The position numbers and the translations under genes were made by a program. Shown here in pieces: positions 44,279 to 45,479 of a DNA stretch of 45,479 nt; the first letter of the stretch is position 1; every line of letters begins with the position of its first letter. The notes under the pieces are model-generated. The model made no database searches. It was not told where the DNA came from and saw nothing but the letters and a program-made list of their open reading frames with translations. The stretch lies in NCBI GenBank assembly GCA_947303855.1, contig CAMYZO010000016.1, positions 1 to 45,479 on the forward strand. Direction: 5' to 3'. The DNA is from an uncultured Prevotellaceae bacterium. Its GTDB lineage: Bacteria > Bacteroidota > Bacteroidia > Bacteroidales > Bacteroidaceae.

Positions 44279-45226
44279 TAACTCCTTGTATGTTACCTCA
44301 CGGCTTAGCATCTGGTTGTCCGTCATCAGGCGGCTGGCCAGTTTCACCATGTCGGGACGCATCCTGAACTCGCGCTTCTTAGACTCGCGGTCCACCTGCA
44401 GGCGCAACACGTCCTCCAACATCAATTTCTGCATCACGCGGTTGGTGGCGATGTGGTTTTTATCCACGTACTGCATCACGATGTCGAGTGCTTCCTGTGG
44501 GTGCGCGGCAGCCCACTCCCAGCCCTTCCTGCTGGCCTGGGCAAAACGTCGTGCTTGGTCCTTATGTGTGGCGTAGTACTCGCGGGTCATATACACGCCA
44601 TCCTCCTGCACGTTATAGCCATGGTCGCAGAACCGGTACACGTTCTTTTGGGTCATCTTGATGCCCGCCTGCACCAACTGGTAGTATTCGTTGTAGCTCA
44701 TGGCCAACGTCGCATCAAGGGCTCCGGCTACGAACAGGTTGACGTTCTGGGCGAAGCGCACCCACTCGTAGTCCAAATGGTCCTTGTTGCTCATGCAGAT
44801 GGCCAACTGTCCGAAGCTCACGCTCCAGATACCCACCTTGGCTCCCTTTTGCTTCAGTGGGTCTTTTCCACGTGCTGATACAATGACCATCGCATTGTTC
44901 ATCGATGTCTGAAGGATGTTCACTAAGGGAATGCCGCCATCGACAATCTCCAACGCCTGACAGAGTTGTAGTGTCGTGGCCTGACATTCGTTATTGCGTA
45001 GGCGGCTCATGGCGGGCTGAGTGGCTGACGGATGTTCTATGCGCACCTTCACCCCCGCCTCGCGGTAAAAGCCCTTTGCTTCGGCCACGTAGTAGCCTGC
45101 AAACTGGGCCTGCGCAGTCCATTGGGGCGTAAACACGATGGTCTCATCTTGCGCCACTGCGTGGCTAAATGATAATTGAGAAATGAGAAATGATAAACCC
45201 ATTACCATCTTCCACCTCCGGTTCAT
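44267..45226 (-). CDS. Exported NMT1/THI5-like (SsuA-type) substrate-binding protein
   Basis: Periplasmic binding protein of the type used for sulfonates, nitrate or thiamine pyrimidine precursors. From the ATG at 45226 the signal peptide is MNRRWKMVMGLSFLISQLSF, then SHAVAQ; an ATG at 45283 would add 19 residues. Core signatures are FTPQWTAQAQFAGYYVAEAK, GFYREAGVKV and AMSRLRNNECQATTLQLCQALE, followed by KGAKVGIWSVSFG. The mature size is normal. No ABC permease or ATPase is nearby. The following genes encode a membrane phosphatase, a STAS protein and a RelA/SpoT-like enzyme, so it probably presents a ligand to that sensor rather than to a transporter. The hydrophobic core of its signal peptide is encoded by heptamer repeats. 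Confidence 0.85.
   Translation of the reverse strand: MNRRWKMVMGLSFLISQLSFSHAVAQDETIVFTPQWTAQAQFAGYYVAEAKGFYREAGVKVRIEHPSATQPAMSRLRNNECQATTLQLCQALEIVDGGIPLVNILQTSMNNAMVIVSARGKDPLKQKGAKVGIWSVSFGQLAICMSNKDHLDYEWVRFAQNVNLFVAGALDATLAMSYNEYYQLVQAGIKMTQKNVYRFCDHGYNVQEDGVYMTREYYATHKDQARRFAQASRKGWEWAAAHPQEALDIVMQYVDKNHIATNRVMQKLMLEDVLRLQVDRESKKREFRMRPDMVKLASRLMTDNQMLSREVTYKELIDN
45163..45197. repeat. Heptamer array encoding the signal-peptide core
   Basis: Plus-strand units GGCTAAA, TGATAAT, TGAGAAA, TGAGAAA, TGATAAA. On the coding strand they read as TTTATCA/TTTCTCA units that specify LSFLISQLSFS. Confidence 0.6.
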
Positions 45227-45305
45227 TGTTATTCTATTGTCTTTGCTGCGAGCATCCAATATTATATGTATTATCTTTCGCATGTTGTTTTGCAGTTTTT
45301 GTTTT

Positions 45306-45314
45306 GCAAAACTA
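45306..45314 (-). promoter_or_regulatory. -7 promoter box of the four-gene signalling operon
   Basis: TAGTTTTGC on the minus strand. It is the only good -7 box upstream of the binding-protein gene and the likely promoter for all four genes down to 40476. Confidence 0.5.
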
Positions 45315-45385
45315 CAACTTTTTTGGCAAATAACTGTCAATTTGCTAAAATTTAACGTAATTTCCGTTGCAAAATTGAAAGAAAA

Positions 45386-45414
45386 AGCACCTACAATTAA
45401 TATGTAAGTGCTTG
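45386..45414 (-). terminator. Rho-independent terminator downstream of the tRNA sequence
   Basis: On the minus strand AAGCACTTACA and TGTAGGTGCTT form an 11-bp stem with one mismatch or wobble, followed by TTTTCTTT. It lies 12 bases after the tRNA 3' end and would end tRNA transcription. Confidence 0.7.
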
Positions 45415-45425
45415 ATTATCAACGG

Positions 45426-45469
45426 TGGACCAGCCAGGGCTTGAACCTGGGACCTCCAGATTATGAGTT
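45426..45469 (-). tRNA. 3' part of a tRNA-Met (anticodon CAT), 5' part replaced
   Basis: On the minus strand the sequence reads: anticodon loop CTCATAA (45461-45467), 3' anticodon strand TCTGG, variable loop AGGTC, T-arm CCAGG-TTCAAGC-CCTGG (45434-45450), acceptor 3' strand CTGGTCC and discriminator A at 45426. Upstream of the anticodon loop the sequence TGCAA cannot pair with TCTGG, and no GAGC-type D-stem end follows. The tRNA identity therefore stops at the anticodon loop. An intact tRNA is not present within the window; this is what a tRNA 3'-end attachment site looks like. Confidence 0.75.
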
Positions 45470-45479
45470 GCAGAAGAAT

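Noticed and set aside
45426..45479. complete tRNA gene running off the window edge
   Set aside because: The bases 5' of the anticodon loop cannot pair with the 3' anticodon strand and do not resemble a D-stem, so the gene is interrupted before the window ends.

Overview
The window reads as a chromosome segment from a Bacteroidota bacterium, most likely a Prevotella-type member of the Prevotellaceae. The grounds are: many promoters of the Bacteroidota form (-7 box TAnnTTTG, sometimes with TTTG about 20 bases upstream) and few Shine-Dalgarno sites; family content (fumarate reductase FrdB, PG1098-like methyltransferase, M64 peptidase, membrane-tethered AraC regulators, CE12/CE7/CE8 esterases); and secreted proteins that end in a short 'YdxxGrr...rGlNIvr..dG' sorting-like tail. 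The species is not determined.

Layout. 1-5,900: 3' end of frdB with its terminator, a dicarboxylate/amino acid symporter, murQ-bcp-DUF3237, a large unknown protein and a decapitated HigA-like antitoxin. 5,940-12,092: gluQ, then an M64 peptidase / class A phosphatase / inositol monophosphatase / SAM methyltransferase run with overlapping ends, and an OmpA porin that overlaps it tail to tail. 12,259-16,980: acyltransferase-parE-S41 protease operon. 16,985-21,032 (minus): ybeY, coaD, a small HTH protein, a TPR-AraC membrane regulator and ruvB. 21,124-23,589: GH2 glycosidase, followed directly by a 336-bp foldback/MITE-like element. 24,101-29,984: recQ-dusB and a membrane-tethered AraC sensor-regulator. 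30,134-36,664: a pectin de-esterification operon (CE12, CE7, CE8). 36,712-40,278 (minus): a broken exonuclease-UvrD helicase behind a secreted UGSC-family protein. 40,476-45,226 (minus): a four-gene signalling operon. 45,426 to the end: the 3' half of a tRNA-Met joined to foreign sequence, probably an attachment site of an element lying outside the window.

How the parts work together. The regulator at 27,543 carries a periplasmic beta-propeller sensor and a cytoplasmic AraC domain with no kinase, and sits directly upstream of the pectin esterase operon, which it may control. Its linker is encoded by heptamer repeats that could switch the DNA-binding domain in and out of frame. The minus-strand operon at 40,476-45,226 joins an NMT1-like binding protein (no ABC transporter alongside), a membrane PP2C phosphatase fused to an RsbW-like ATPase, a STAS antagonist and a RelA/SpoT-domain protein. 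It looks like an extracytoplasmic ligand sensor feeding partner switching and alarmone synthesis, and is the best candidate here for an undescribed system.

A theme across the window is sequence phased at 7 bp (degenerate heptamers). It occurs in spacers, over stop codons and inside genes at 17,391, 21,061, 29,575, 32,473, 41,871, 44,244 and 45,163. All functional calls come from reading the sequence and from memory of the families; no search or folding program was run.
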